From positions 1-5,987 of the forward strand of contig VAYL01000032.1 of assembly GCA_005884305.1 (NCBI GenBank): a stretch of 5,987 bases of DNA, in the 5' to 3' direction. The notes beneath the pieces were generated by a model, which saw only the letters and a program-made list of their open reading frames with translations, ran no database searches and had not been told where the DNA came from. Source of the DNA: Actinomycetota bacterium. Lineage in GTDB: Bacteria; Actinomycetota; Thermoleophilia; Solirubrobacterales; 70-9. Below are positions 1 to 5,987 of this stretch, piece by piece. The translations under genes and the position numbers were made by a program. Each line of letters starts with the position of its first letter. Position 1 is the stretch's first letter.

Positions 1-408
1 CGCTCCGGCAACCCGACCACCGGGACGATCAACTTCACGATCAGCGCCTCCGCCGGCTCCTACCACTACTTCTGCGAGGTCCACGGCTCTCGTTCCGGCG
101 GCATGAGCGGCGTGGTCAGGGTCCGTCCGATCACCGTCCCCGACTCGCTCCAGGGCGAGATCCTCGTCCGGTGGGCGAACTCAGGTACCGGCACCGGCTC
201 CCGATTCGACGTCCGCTACCGGGTTGACCACAGGAGATGGAAGACCTGGAAGAACGACACCGGCAAGTTCCAGGCCAACTTCGGCCGCAACGACAAGCCC
301 GTCAACTTCAACCCCAATCGCCACACCTACAAGCTCGAGGTGCGCTCGGAGCGCCGGAGGGTGAGCAAGCGGAGCGGCTGGTCGCCGCCGGTCACCCTCA
401 ACCCCTGA
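1..408 (+). CDS. Cupredoxin (plastocyanin-like) copper protein with C-terminal fibronectin-III-like domain, 5'-truncated by window edge
   Basis: The reading frame is open from base 1 to a TGA at 406-408, giving 135 visible residues; the start lies outside the window. Visible residues 13-41 look like the last strands of a type-1 copper fold: the stretch GSYHYFCEVHG followed by GGMSGVVRV supplies the Cys25, His28 and Met35 expected as copper ligands. The first ligand His would lie upstream and cannot be seen. Met follows His after six residues, longer than the four usual in plastocyanin. From about residue 43 to the end the protein resembles a fibronectin type III sandwich (EILVRWANSG, FDVRYRVDHRRWKTW, YKLEVRSERR, SGWSPPVTL). 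Such proteins are normally exported and act in electron transfer or copper handling outside the membrane, but a signal peptide cannot be checked here. The ATG at 103 encodes the ligand Met35 and is not a real start. The gene converges on the aldehyde dehydrogenase gene. Confidence 0.85.
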   Translation, partial: RSGNPTTGTINFTISASAGSYHYFCEVHGSRSGGMSGVVRVRPITVPDSLQGEILVRWANSGTGTGSRFDVRYRVDHRRWKTWKNDTGKFQANFGRNDKPVNFNPNRHTYKLEVRSERRRVSKRSGWSPPVTLNP

Positions 409-417
409 CCGGGGCGG

Positions 418-1983
418 CTAGCGGTCCTTGCGCAGGGTGCGGGCGCCGACCCGGAGCAGCGGCAGGCCACCCTCACGCAGCGCCTTGAGTCGCTGCCCGT
501 TGCGGCCGTACAGCAGCCGCGCCGAGGCGCGGACCGCCTGCCCTAGCGTGCGGTCGTAAGGCTGCCACCAGAAGTCGCGCGTCACCCCGGGCTCCCAGGA
601 GACGAGCTTGATGTCCACGCACTCATAGAAGCCGAACTTCGAGTGGGACCGGCCGAGGCCGGACTCCTTGACGCCGCCCCAGGAGCACTGGCAGGCGGCG
701 TGGGTGTAGGAGTGGTCGTTGATCCACACCATGCCCGACTCGATCCGCCTCGCCATCCGCTCGCCCTTGGCCCGATCCTTGGTCCAGACGGAGGCGCCGA
801 GGCCGAAATTGGAGTCGTTGGCCCGCCGCAGCGCCTCCTCCTCGGAGTCGACGACGACGATTGGCACCACGGGACCGAAGATCTCCTCCTTCATGATCCG
901 CATCTCGTCCTCGACGCCCGCCAAGACGGTCGGGGCGATGAACTTGCCGCTGAAGCCCGGGACCTCGCGGGGGCCGCCGGCGACCCGCTCGGCCCCGGCG
1001 CCCAGCGCATCGTCGACCAGGTCGGTGACGACGCCGTACTGGTCGTCGGAGGCCATCGGACCGATCTCGGTCTCCCACTCCATCGGGTCGCCGACCGAGA
1101 GCTCGGCGGCCCGTCGCGCGACGCCGTCGAGGAAGCGATCCGCGACCTCCTTGACGACGTAGGTGCGCTCGATCCCCGAGCAGGTCTGGCCCGCGTTCGC
1201 GAACCCTCCCCAGACGCAGCCCGAGATCGCGTTGGCGAGGTCGGCGTCGGCGCAGACGATCTGCGGGTCCTTGCCGCCGAGCTCCAGCACCGAGCCCTTC
1301 AGCTGCCTCGCGCACAGCTCGCCGACCTTGCGCCCCACCTCGACCGAGCCGGTAAAGAAGATCTTCCGCGCCGAGGATTCGCAGAGCGCCGAGCCGATCG
1401 CCCCGCCGCCGTGGACGACGCGAACGAGCCCCTCGGGGAGCCCGGCCTTCTCGAAGGTCTCGCGGATCCGCTCACCCAGGAGCGGCGTGAGGCTCGCCGG
1501 CTTCAGCACGACGCCGTTGCCGGCCATCAGGGCCATGGCCACCTCGTCGAACGGGATCGACCACGGGTAGTTCCACGGTGCGATCACGCCGACGACCCCC
1601 ATCGGCTGGTAGGTGAACTTCGCCTGCTTCGTGAGGAAGAGCGCCTGCCCCATGCGCACCTGCTCGTCCGCGAGGATCTTCTGCCCGGCGCTGGCGCACC
1701 AGCGAAGCACGTCGATAGTCGGGACGACCTCCATCGTGTAGCTCTCCGTGATCGGCTTGCCCTGCTCGCGTGTTAAGAGCTCCGCGACCTCGTCGACCTC
1801 CTCGACGAGGACATCGGCGGCCCTGCGGAGGTAGCGAGCCCGATCGGCGAGCGACAGCTGGCCCCAGAAGGGCTGGACCTCGGCGACGTCGTCGACGACG
1901 CCCTGAACGTCCTCGGGCTTGATCGTCTCGACGGTCCCGACGAGCTCCCCGGTGGCCGGGTTGAACGACTCGAGCTGCCCCAC
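418..1983 (-). CDS. NAD(P)-dependent aldehyde dehydrogenase, GabD2-like, with basic C-terminal tail
   Basis: A complete 521-residue aldehyde dehydrogenase, which oxidises an aldehyde to its acid with NAD(P)+ in the cytoplasm. The family signatures appear in order: PWNYP with oxyanion-hole Asn138, cofactor-binding Lys161, FFTGSVEVG at 209-217, general base Glu234 in LELGGK, catalytic Cys268 in FANAGQTCSG, Glu367 in EEIFGP, and GGVKESGLGR at 436-445. The catalytic domain is thus intact. Overall shape and length recall actinobacterial GabD2-type succinate-semialdehyde dehydrogenases, but the substrate cannot be deduced. After about residue 465 there is a tail of some 50 residues rich in Arg, possibly amphipathic and membrane-touching (inference). 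An unusual Cys431-x-Cys433 pair lies where the substrate channel normally runs. The start is GTG at 1983: the conserved N-terminal region begins within a few residues, but no Shine-Dalgarno sequence is evident. The gene lies 23 nt downstream of the propeller pseudogene on the same strand. Confidence 0.95.
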   Translation of the reverse strand: MGQLESFNPATGELVGTVETIKPEDVQGVVDDVAEVQPFWGQLSLADRARYLRRAADVLVEEVDEVAELLTREQGKPITESYTMEVVPTIDVLRWCASAGQKILADEQVRMGQALFLTKQAKFTYQPMGVVGVIAPWNYPWSIPFDEVAMALMAGNGVVLKPASLTPLLGERIRETFEKAGLPEGLVRVVHGGGAIGSALCESSARKIFFTGSVEVGRKVGELCARQLKGSVLELGGKDPQIVCADADLANAISGCVWGGFANAGQTCSGIERTYVVKEVADRFLDGVARRAAELSVGDPMEWETEIGPMASDDQYGVVTDLVDDALGAGAERVAGGPREVPGFSGKFIAPTVLAGVEDEMRIMKEEIFGPVVPIVVVDSEEEALRRANDSNFGLGASVWTKDRAKGERMARRIESGMVWINDHSYTHAACQCSWGGVKESGLGRSHSKFGFYECVDIKLVSWEPGVTRDFWWQPYDRTLGQAVRASARLLYGRNGQRLKALREGGLPLLRVGARTLRKDR

Positions 1984-2006
1984 GGGGCGGATTCTATGAG
2001 CCGGCG

Positions 2007-2483
2007 CTAGCCGACGCCCCAGTCGGGCTCCTCATCGACCAGCGGGTCCGACGTGACCGTCGAAACGTTGCCGGTCGAGAGGTTCTTCACCTTGAGCTCC
2101 GTGTCGGAGCGCTGCGGGTCTCCTACCTGCCACACGATCTTGCCGCCGCTGGGCGAGAAGGCGGGGAACGCGTCCTCGGCGGGGCCGCTCATGAATGCTC
2201 TGAGTGTGCGGGGCGGACACGGGGGCAACGCAGATGTCGTGATTCCCGACCGACGGCTTCAGCCGGAGACACGAATACGCGAGCCGGTTGCCGCTTGGCG
2301 ACCAGTCGGAGCATTCGCGGCCTCGCCGAGGCTGCCGGCGATCACCTCCTCACCGGTGGGAGTGCCATTCGGCGCCAGACTCACCACGACCACCTCGGAG
2401 GAGGCTCCATCGTCAAGCTCACGGGTGAAGGCGATCGCGTCGCCCGCAGGCGAGAACTCCGGCCATATGCTCTCCCGCTCTAC
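2007..2483 (-). pseudogene. Frameshifted, 5'-truncated TolB/PD40-type beta-propeller gene
   Basis: Three consecutive WD40-like (PD40/TolB) repeats are readable on the minus strand, but not in one frame. Piece 1 (about 2483 down to 2322) reads SIWPEFSPAGDAIAFTRE and then SSEVVVVSL. Piece 2 (about 2322 down to 2188) is in another frame and reads ECSDWSPSGNRLAYS and then HDICVAPVS. Piece 3 (about 2192 down to 2007) returns to the first frame and reads DAFPAFSPSGGKIVW, LKVKNLSTG and a final EEPDWGVG before TAG. Each piece carries the FSPxG or WSPxG core followed by a hydrophobic strand, the hallmark of these repeats. The frame steps fit about one lost base near 2310-2325 and one gained base near 2175-2192. 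Frame 1 meets a TGA at 2259-2261 if unshifted, and another at 2484-2486 cuts off the 5' side; no propeller homology was seen beyond it. Intact relatives are extracytoplasmic or TolB-like proteins of several hundred residues. Assembly errors could mimic the two indels but not the missing N-terminus. The last piece alone has an ATG-started open frame (2007-2228), which may be called a small gene. Confidence 0.75.
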
Positions 2484-2548
2484 TCAGATTCCGTTCCATC
2501 GGCGCCGGCTTTGTCGCACGCCGCGCCTACGGTAGCGTCGCTTGTCCG
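2484..2548. other. Divergent spacer between propeller remnant and nitronate monooxygenase gene
   Basis: This stretch separates the minus-strand remnant from the plus-strand oxidoreductase gene. It should carry the promoter of the latter. TACGGT at 2528-2533 fits a loose TAnnnT -10 pattern about 15 bases before the TTG start, but no -35 element is correctly spaced, so no promoter is called. No ribosome-binding site was recognised. Confidence 0.3.
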
Positions 2549-3508
2549 TTGATCCAAGCTTTTGAGCGCATCCGAGTCGAGCTGCCAATCGTGCAGGCGG
2601 GGATGGGAGGCGGACTCGCCGGGCCGGAGCTCGCGGCCGCTGTCTCGGAGGCCGGCGGACTTGGCACGATCGGCATGCTCGGTCGCGCGCCGCTTGCGGA
2701 TGAGCTGGCCAGCGCGCGGCGGCTGACGGAAAGGCCGCTTGCGGTCAACCTGCTGCTGCCGTTCGCGCGGTCGGGGGATTGGGAAGCTGCCGGGCAGGCC
2801 GATGTCGTCGTGACGTTCTGGGGAACTCCGAGGCGACGCACCTCGGGCGTCTGGATCCACCAGTGCGGCTCCGTGGAGGAGGCGCTGGCCGCCCGGGCGG
2901 CGGGTGCCGATGCCGTGATCGCCCAAGGAGTCGAGGCCGGTGGGCACGTGCGAGGGACCACCAGTGCCAGCGAGCTGCTGGAGCGATTCCGGGTCGCCCT
3001 TGGCGAGCTCCCGGTCCTCTCAGCCGGAGGCATCGCGGAAGCGGACGACGTGCGCGCTCGCCTCGATGCTGGGGCGGATGCGGTAGTGGCCGGCACCCGC
3101 TTCCTCATGAGCGCCGAGAGCGGCGCCCATCCCGAGTACAAGCGGCGCCTAGTCGGCGCCCACGAGACCGTGCTCACCGAGCTCTTCGGCGCTGGCTGGC
3201 CGGCCCCGCACCGGGTCATCCCCAACGCGGCGACCTCGCGCTGGCTCGGATCCGACCCGCTCGGCCCCGGTTGGTTGCGCGCCGCGAACCGCATCACGGC
3301 GCCGGTGCTCTCGCGGGTGCCGCCAAGCGTCCAGGCTCGGCTCGCTGCAAGGCAACGCCCCGGCATGCCGCTGCTCGGGCCCGCGGCGGCCACGGAAGGG
3401 CGCGGCGACAATCTGATCGAAGCGGGTCCCCTGTACGCGGGCGAATCCGTGGCCCGGATCGACGACATTCGTCCCGCAGCCGGGATCGTCCGCGATCTCG
3501 TTTCTTAG
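2549..3508 (+). CDS. Nitronate monooxygenase / 2-nitropropane dioxygenase family FMN oxidoreductase
   Basis: A 319-residue TIM-barrel flavoprotein of the NMO/2NPD family (related to FabK). Members bind FMN and oxidise alkyl nitronates such as propionate 3-nitronate, or act as NAD(P)H:flavin/quinone oxidoreductases; which applies here is not decidable. Visible marks are the N-terminal PIVQAGMGGG (13-22), AVSEAGGLGTIG (31-42), QGVEAGGH (126-133) with the family's conserved His133, the FMN-phosphate region LSAGGI (157-162) and AGTRFLMSAESGAHPEYK (181-198), and a typical C-terminus PLYAGESVARIDDIRPAAGIV (294-314 region). The start is TTG at 2549, the only plausible one, because the conserved first strand begins about ten residues in; no clear ribosome-binding site precedes it. 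The segment between FWGTP (90-94) and IHQCGS (103-108) seems about six residues shorter than usual. The gene stands alone on its strand and ends inside the last codons of rarA. Confidence 0.9.
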   Translation: MIQAFERIRVELPIVQAGMGGGLAGPELAAAVSEAGGLGTIGMLGRAPLADELASARRLTERPLAVNLLLPFARSGDWEAAGQADVVVTFWGTPRRRTSGVWIHQCGSVEEALAARAAGADAVIAQGVEAGGHVRGTTSASELLERFRVALGELPVLSAGGIAEADDVRARLDAGADAVVAGTRFLMSAESGAHPEYKRRLVGAHETVLTELFGAGWPAPHRVIPNAATSRWLGSDPLGPGWLRAANRITAPVLSRVPPSVQARLAARQRPGMPLLGPAAATEGRGDNLIEAGPLYAGESVARIDDIRPAAGIVRDLVS

Positions 3509-4842
3509 GAGGGGCGCAAGCGGCGGCGGATCTCCTCGAGGCGACGTGACAGCTCCTCTTCGAATCCCCGGTCGGTCGGCTCGTAGAAGCGCTCCTCCTC
3601 CATCCCCTCGGGGATCACCTGCTGGCCCGCGACGCCTCCCGGCTCGTCGTGCGGATAGGTGTAGCCCACGCCCCGGCCGAGCTTGCGCGCGCCGTAGTAG
3701 TGGGCGTCGCGCAGGTACGGCGGGGGCGGTTGCGCGCCGTGCTCGCGGACGTGAGCCATGGCGCGCTTGATCCCGACGTAAGACGCGTTCGACTTCGGCG
3801 CCAGGGCGAGGTACGTCGCCGCGTGCGCCAGGTTCAGCTGACATTCGGGAAGGCCTACGCGATCGACGGCGGCGGCCGCGGCGTTGGCCACAACGAGCGC
3901 CTGCGGATCGGCGTTGCCGATGTCCTCCGACGCCAGGATCACCATCCGCCGCGCGATGAAGCGCGGATCCTCGCCGCCCTCGAGCATCACGGCGAGGTAG
4001 TAGAGGGAGGCGTCGGGGTCGGAGGCGCGCGTGGACTTGATCCACGCCGAGATGTAGTCGTAGTGCCGGTCGCCGGCGCGGTCGTAGGTGAGCGCCTTGC
4101 GCTGCAGCGCCTCCTCGGCAGTGTCCAGGTCGACGCCATGGCCTGCGGTTCGCGCCGTCTCCACAGCCCGCTCGAGCGCCGACAGCGCCACGCGCGCGTC
4201 GCCGTCCGAGCGCCCGGCAAGGAGCTCCAGCGCCTCGTCTGAGACCTCAGGGGGATCGGCGAGGCCACGTTCCGGATCACTCAGTGCACTGTCGAGCAGG
4301 CGCCGGATGTCGGCGGCCTCGAGCGGCTGCAGCTCGTAGATCTGCGCCCGCGAGAGGAGCGCCGAGTTGACCTCGAAATACGGATTCTCGGTCGTCGCCC
4401 CGATCAGGGTCACGAGTCCCTCCTCGACGGCGGGCAGGAGCGCGTCCTGCTGGGCCTTGTTGAAGCGGTGGATCTCGTCGAGAAAGAAGATCGTCGGCTG
4501 GCCTGAGGCTTGGCGGCGCTCATCGGCGCGCTTGATCACCGCCCGCACCTCGGCGCGTCCGGCGTTGACGGCCGACTCCTCCTCGAAGGCGCCCCGTGCC
4601 GCCTCGGCGATGATGCGCGCGAGGGTCGTCTTCCCCGAGCCGGGCGGGCCATAGAAGATCGCCGAATGGGGCTCCCCGGTCTCCACCGCGATGCGCAGCG
4701 GCGAGCCCTCGGCGAGCAGGCGCTCCTGCCCGACGAGCTCCTCCAACGAGCGGGGGCGTATCCGCACGGGAAGCGGCGCGTCGCTCGGCGGCACGCTGGT
4801 GCGCTGCCGCCGCTCCTCGCCGGTGTCGAAAAGTCGCTCCAC
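3505..4842 (-). CDS. rarA: RarA/MgsA replication-associated recombination AAA+ ATPase
   Basis: A complete 445-residue homologue of bacterial RarA (MgsA), related to eukaryotic WRNIP1/Mgs1. It is a cytoplasmic AAA+ ATPase that acts with SSB at stalled replication forks and gaps. Sequence marks: [13 protein letters not shown] (27-39) at the domain entry, Walker [10 protein letters not shown] (65-73, Lys71), Walker B IFFLDEIH (118-125, Asp122-Glu123), [13 protein letters not shown] (125-137), sensor-1 GATTENP (148-154), arginine finger Arg165 in LLSRAQIY, and a sensor-2 type Arg217 in GDARVAL. The C-terminal MgsA tetramerisation region follows, with [18 protein letters not shown] (253-270), [12 protein letters not shown] (302-313) and HYYGARKLG (381-389). 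Length matches the family and no key residue is missing. The start is GTG at 4842, giving the short N-terminal tail MERLFDTG before the conserved part; GGA about six bases upstream is only a weak ribosome-binding site. TAA at 3505-3507 overlaps the TAG of the convergent oxidoreductase gene. Confidence 0.97.
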   Translation of the reverse strand: MERLFDTGEERRQRTSVPPSDAPLPVRIRPRSLEELVGQERLLAEGSPLRIAVETGEPHSAIFYGPPGSGKTTLARIIAEAARGAFEEESAVNAGRAEVRAVIKRADERRQASGQPTIFFLDEIHRFNKAQQDALLPAVEEGLVTLIGATTENPYFEVNSALLSRAQIYELQPLEAADIRRLLDSALSDPERGLADPPEVSDEALELLAGRSDGDARVALSALERAVETARTAGHGVDLDTAEEALQRKALTYDRAGDRHYDYISAWIKSTRASDPDASLYYLAVMLEGGEDPRFIARRMVILASEDIGNADPQALVVANAAAAAVDRVGLPECQLNLAHAATYLALAPKSNASYVGIKRAMAHVREHGAQPPPPYLRDAHYYGARKLGRGVGYTYPHDEPGGVAGQQVIPEGMEEERFYEPTDRGFEEELSRRLEEIRRRLRPS

Positions 4843-4927
4843 GAGTCCAGTATGACCCCGAGGCGGGCGGCGACAGGTGGGTCTGATTAACCTCCATGTC
4901 GTGGAGGAAGAGGGCGCAGCCGCGACC
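4843..4927. other. Divergent intergenic region between rarA and the M20 hydrolase gene
   Basis: This 85-nt spacer must hold the promoters of both divergent genes unless they lie within the coding regions. On the minus strand CATACT (4847-4852) loosely resembles a -10 box, but it would sit only a few bases before the rarA GTG and lacks a good -35. On the plus strand the purine-rich run GAGGAAGAGGG (4903-4913) could serve as a distant ribosome-binding site for the hydrolase. No operator repeat or SOS-like palindrome was recognised. Confidence 0.35.
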
Positions 4928-5987
4928 GTGGAGGGATCCGACGCCGTCGCGCTGCTTCAGCGGCTGCTCCGCATCAACACGGTCAACCCGCCCGGCAACG
5001 AGGAGCCCGCCCAGGAGCTCCTGGCCGAGCCGCTGACGCAGGCTGGGTTCGAGTGCCAGTTCCTTGCAGCCGAGCCCGGACGGCCGAACCTCGTGGCCCG
5101 GCTACATGGAGAGCGCCCCGGTAAGACGCTGTGCCTGCTGGGTCATGTCGACACGGTCCCGGCGGAGCCGTCGGAGTGGAGCTTCGACCCGTGGTCCGGC
5201 GACGTGGTCGACGGACAGATCCGAGGCCGCGGCGCGCAGGACATGAAGGACCAGGTGGCCGCCGAGGTGGCTGCGGCTGCGGCGCTTGGCCGTGAGGGAT
5301 GGCGGCCCGCATCCGGCGACCTGCTCGTGGTCGCGACGGCCGACGAGGAGATGGGCGCGGATGCCGGCGCCCAGTGGCTCTGCCGCGAGCACCCGGACGC
5401 CGTCCGGTGCGACTACGTCTTGAACGAGGGCGGCGGCGTTGCGTTCGAGGTCGAGGGCCGCCGGTTCTACACGCTGTGCGTCGGCGAGAAGGGTGTCTTT
5501 CGTTTCCTTGTCCGAACCCATGGACGCGCCGGGCACGCGTCGGTGCCGGCGCTCGGCGACAACGCGCTCCTGAAGCTGGCACCACTGCTCGAGCGCTTGA
5601 GCTCGCAGCCGCAGCTCACAGCGACCGCCGAGGCCGTGGAGTTCGCCTATACGGTGAGCGGCGACGAGGTCGGCGCGGACCCCGACGGGCTGGACGAGGC
5701 GGTCGAGCACCTGCGCGAGCGCGCTCCCGAGGTCGTCGCGTACCTCCTCGAGCCGATGCTCCGCGTCACGCTCGTGCCGACGCAAGCACGGGCTTCCGAG
5801 AAGGCAAACGTCATTCCGTCGCGCGCCGAATCCCTCGTCGACTGCCGGGTGCCGCCGGGGGTCGAGGAGGACGAGGTCAGGCGTCAGGCCGAGGCGATCC
5901 TCGGGAGTCCCAGTGACCCTGCCGCCCCCGGACGCGATGCAGAGGAGGCGGCAGGATTTGAGCTGGAGTTCGTCGAGCATGTGGTGG
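4928..5987 (+). CDS. M20-family zinc metallopeptidase/deacylase (ArgE/DapE/ACY1-like), 3'-truncated by window edge
   Basis: The frame is open from 4928 to the window end, 353 codons; the family is usually 400-450 residues, so the C-terminus is missing. M20 enzymes use two zinc ions to hydrolyse amide bonds of peptides or N-acyl amino acids in the cytoplasm. With GTG 4928 as residue 1, the visible features are VALLQRLLRINTVNPPGNE (6-24), zinc ligand His73 and Asp75 in LLGHVDTVP, bridging Asp105 in GRGAQDMK, general base Glu140 and zinc ligand Glu141 in ATADEEMG, zinc-region Glu167 in NEGGG, and lid/dimerisation domain His203 in GRAGHASVP. Asn294 and Arg307 lie in the return region ANVIPSRAESLVDCR. 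The last zinc His would lie past the edge. The start is uncertain: GTG 4901 in the same frame adds nine residues. I prefer 4928 because the family's first helix begins right after it and a purine-rich run lies upstream. ArgE, DapE, carboxypeptidase G2 or aminoacylase activity cannot be told apart here. Confidence 0.92.
   Translation, partial: MEGSDAVALLQRLLRINTVNPPGNEEPAQELLAEPLTQAGFECQFLAAEPGRPNLVARLHGERPGKTLCLLGHVDTVPAEPSEWSFDPWSGDVVDGQIRGRGAQDMKDQVAAEVAAAAALGREGWRPASGDLLVVATADEEMGADAGAQWLCREHPDAVRCDYVLNEGGGVAFEVEGRRFYTLCVGEKGVFRFLVRTHGRAGHASVPALGDNALLKLAPLLERLSSQPQLTATAEAVEFAYTVSGDEVGADPDGLDEAVEHLRERAPEVVAYLLEPMLRVTLVPTQARASEKANVIPSRAESLVDCRVPPGVEEDEVRRQAEAILGSPSDPAAPGRDAEEAAGFELEFVEHVV

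Noticed and set aside
402..414. CCCC / GGGG inverted repeat at the convergent gene ends as a terminator
   Set aside because: A four-base-pair stem with a five-base loop and no T-run is too weak, and such matches are common in GC-rich DNA.
643..1776. Long plus-strand open frame (377 codons) opposite the aldehyde dehydrogenase
   Set aside because: Its product is a low-complexity Ala/Arg/Asp/Leu-rich sequence without motifs; it is the mirror of a GC-rich gene with all catalytic residues on the other strand.
418..1983. Naming the aldehyde dehydrogenase gabD2
   Set aside because: Similarity to GabD2-type enzymes is general; no neighbour of the GABA/succinate-semialdehyde pathway supports the substrate.
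2007..2483. Programmed frameshifting to express the propeller repeats
   Set aside because: No slippery heptamer was recognised near either junction, two shifts would be needed, and there is no credible N-terminus.
2527..3468. Minus-strand open frame (313 codons) opposite the nitronate monooxygenase
   Set aside because: The product is Ser/Ala/Pro/Arg-rich and matches no fold; the plus strand carries the conserved FMN-binding motifs.
5102..5980. Minus-strand open frame (292 codons) opposite the M20 hydrolase
   Set aside because: No recognisable domain; the plus-strand frame has the full set of zinc-site motifs.
1..5987. A novel multi-gene defence, mobile or biosynthetic system
   Set aside because: The recognisable genes are unrelated housekeeping functions on alternating strands, with no transposase, repeat array, toxin-antitoxin pair or co-directional cassette.

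Overview
The window is strongly GC-rich, with G or C at most third codon positions. It uses GTG and TTG starts and shows few clear Shine-Dalgarno sequences. This fits a high-GC actinobacterium. The cupredoxin fused to a fibronectin-like tail, the GabD2-like aldehyde dehydrogenase and the TolB-like repeats recall the Thermoleophilia/Solirubrobacterales group, but that placement is inference from memory of protein style.

Layout, left to right. (1) 1-408, + strand: the 3' end of a copper-binding cupredoxin (plastocyanin-like) with a C-terminal fibronectin-III-like domain. (2) 418-1983, - strand: a complete NAD(P)-dependent aldehyde dehydrogenase with a basic C-terminal tail; the two genes converge across a 9-nt gap. 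(3) About 2007-2483, - strand: remains of a TolB/PD40 beta-propeller gene. Three consecutive repeats are readable, but only by changing frame twice, and the 5' end is gone. (4) 2549-3508, + strand: an FMN-dependent nitronate monooxygenase/2-nitropropane dioxygenase family oxidoreductase with a TTG start. (5) 3505-4842, - strand: RarA (MgsA), the AAA+ replication-fork maintenance ATPase, whose stop codon overlaps that of the preceding gene tail to tail. (6) About 4928 to the right edge, + strand: an M20-family metallopeptidase/deacylase, divergent from rarA and cut by the window end.

The genes alternate strand almost one by one, so each is probably its own transcription unit; I see no operon or shared pathway. 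The roles are unrelated housekeeping: periplasmic copper protein, aldehyde oxidation, nitronate or flavin oxidation, DNA repair, and amide/peptide hydrolysis. I found no RNA gene, CRISPR array, insertion sequence or convincing new system. The most informative irregularities are the frameshifted propeller remnant (2007-2483) and an apparently shortened barrel segment in the nitronate monooxygenase.
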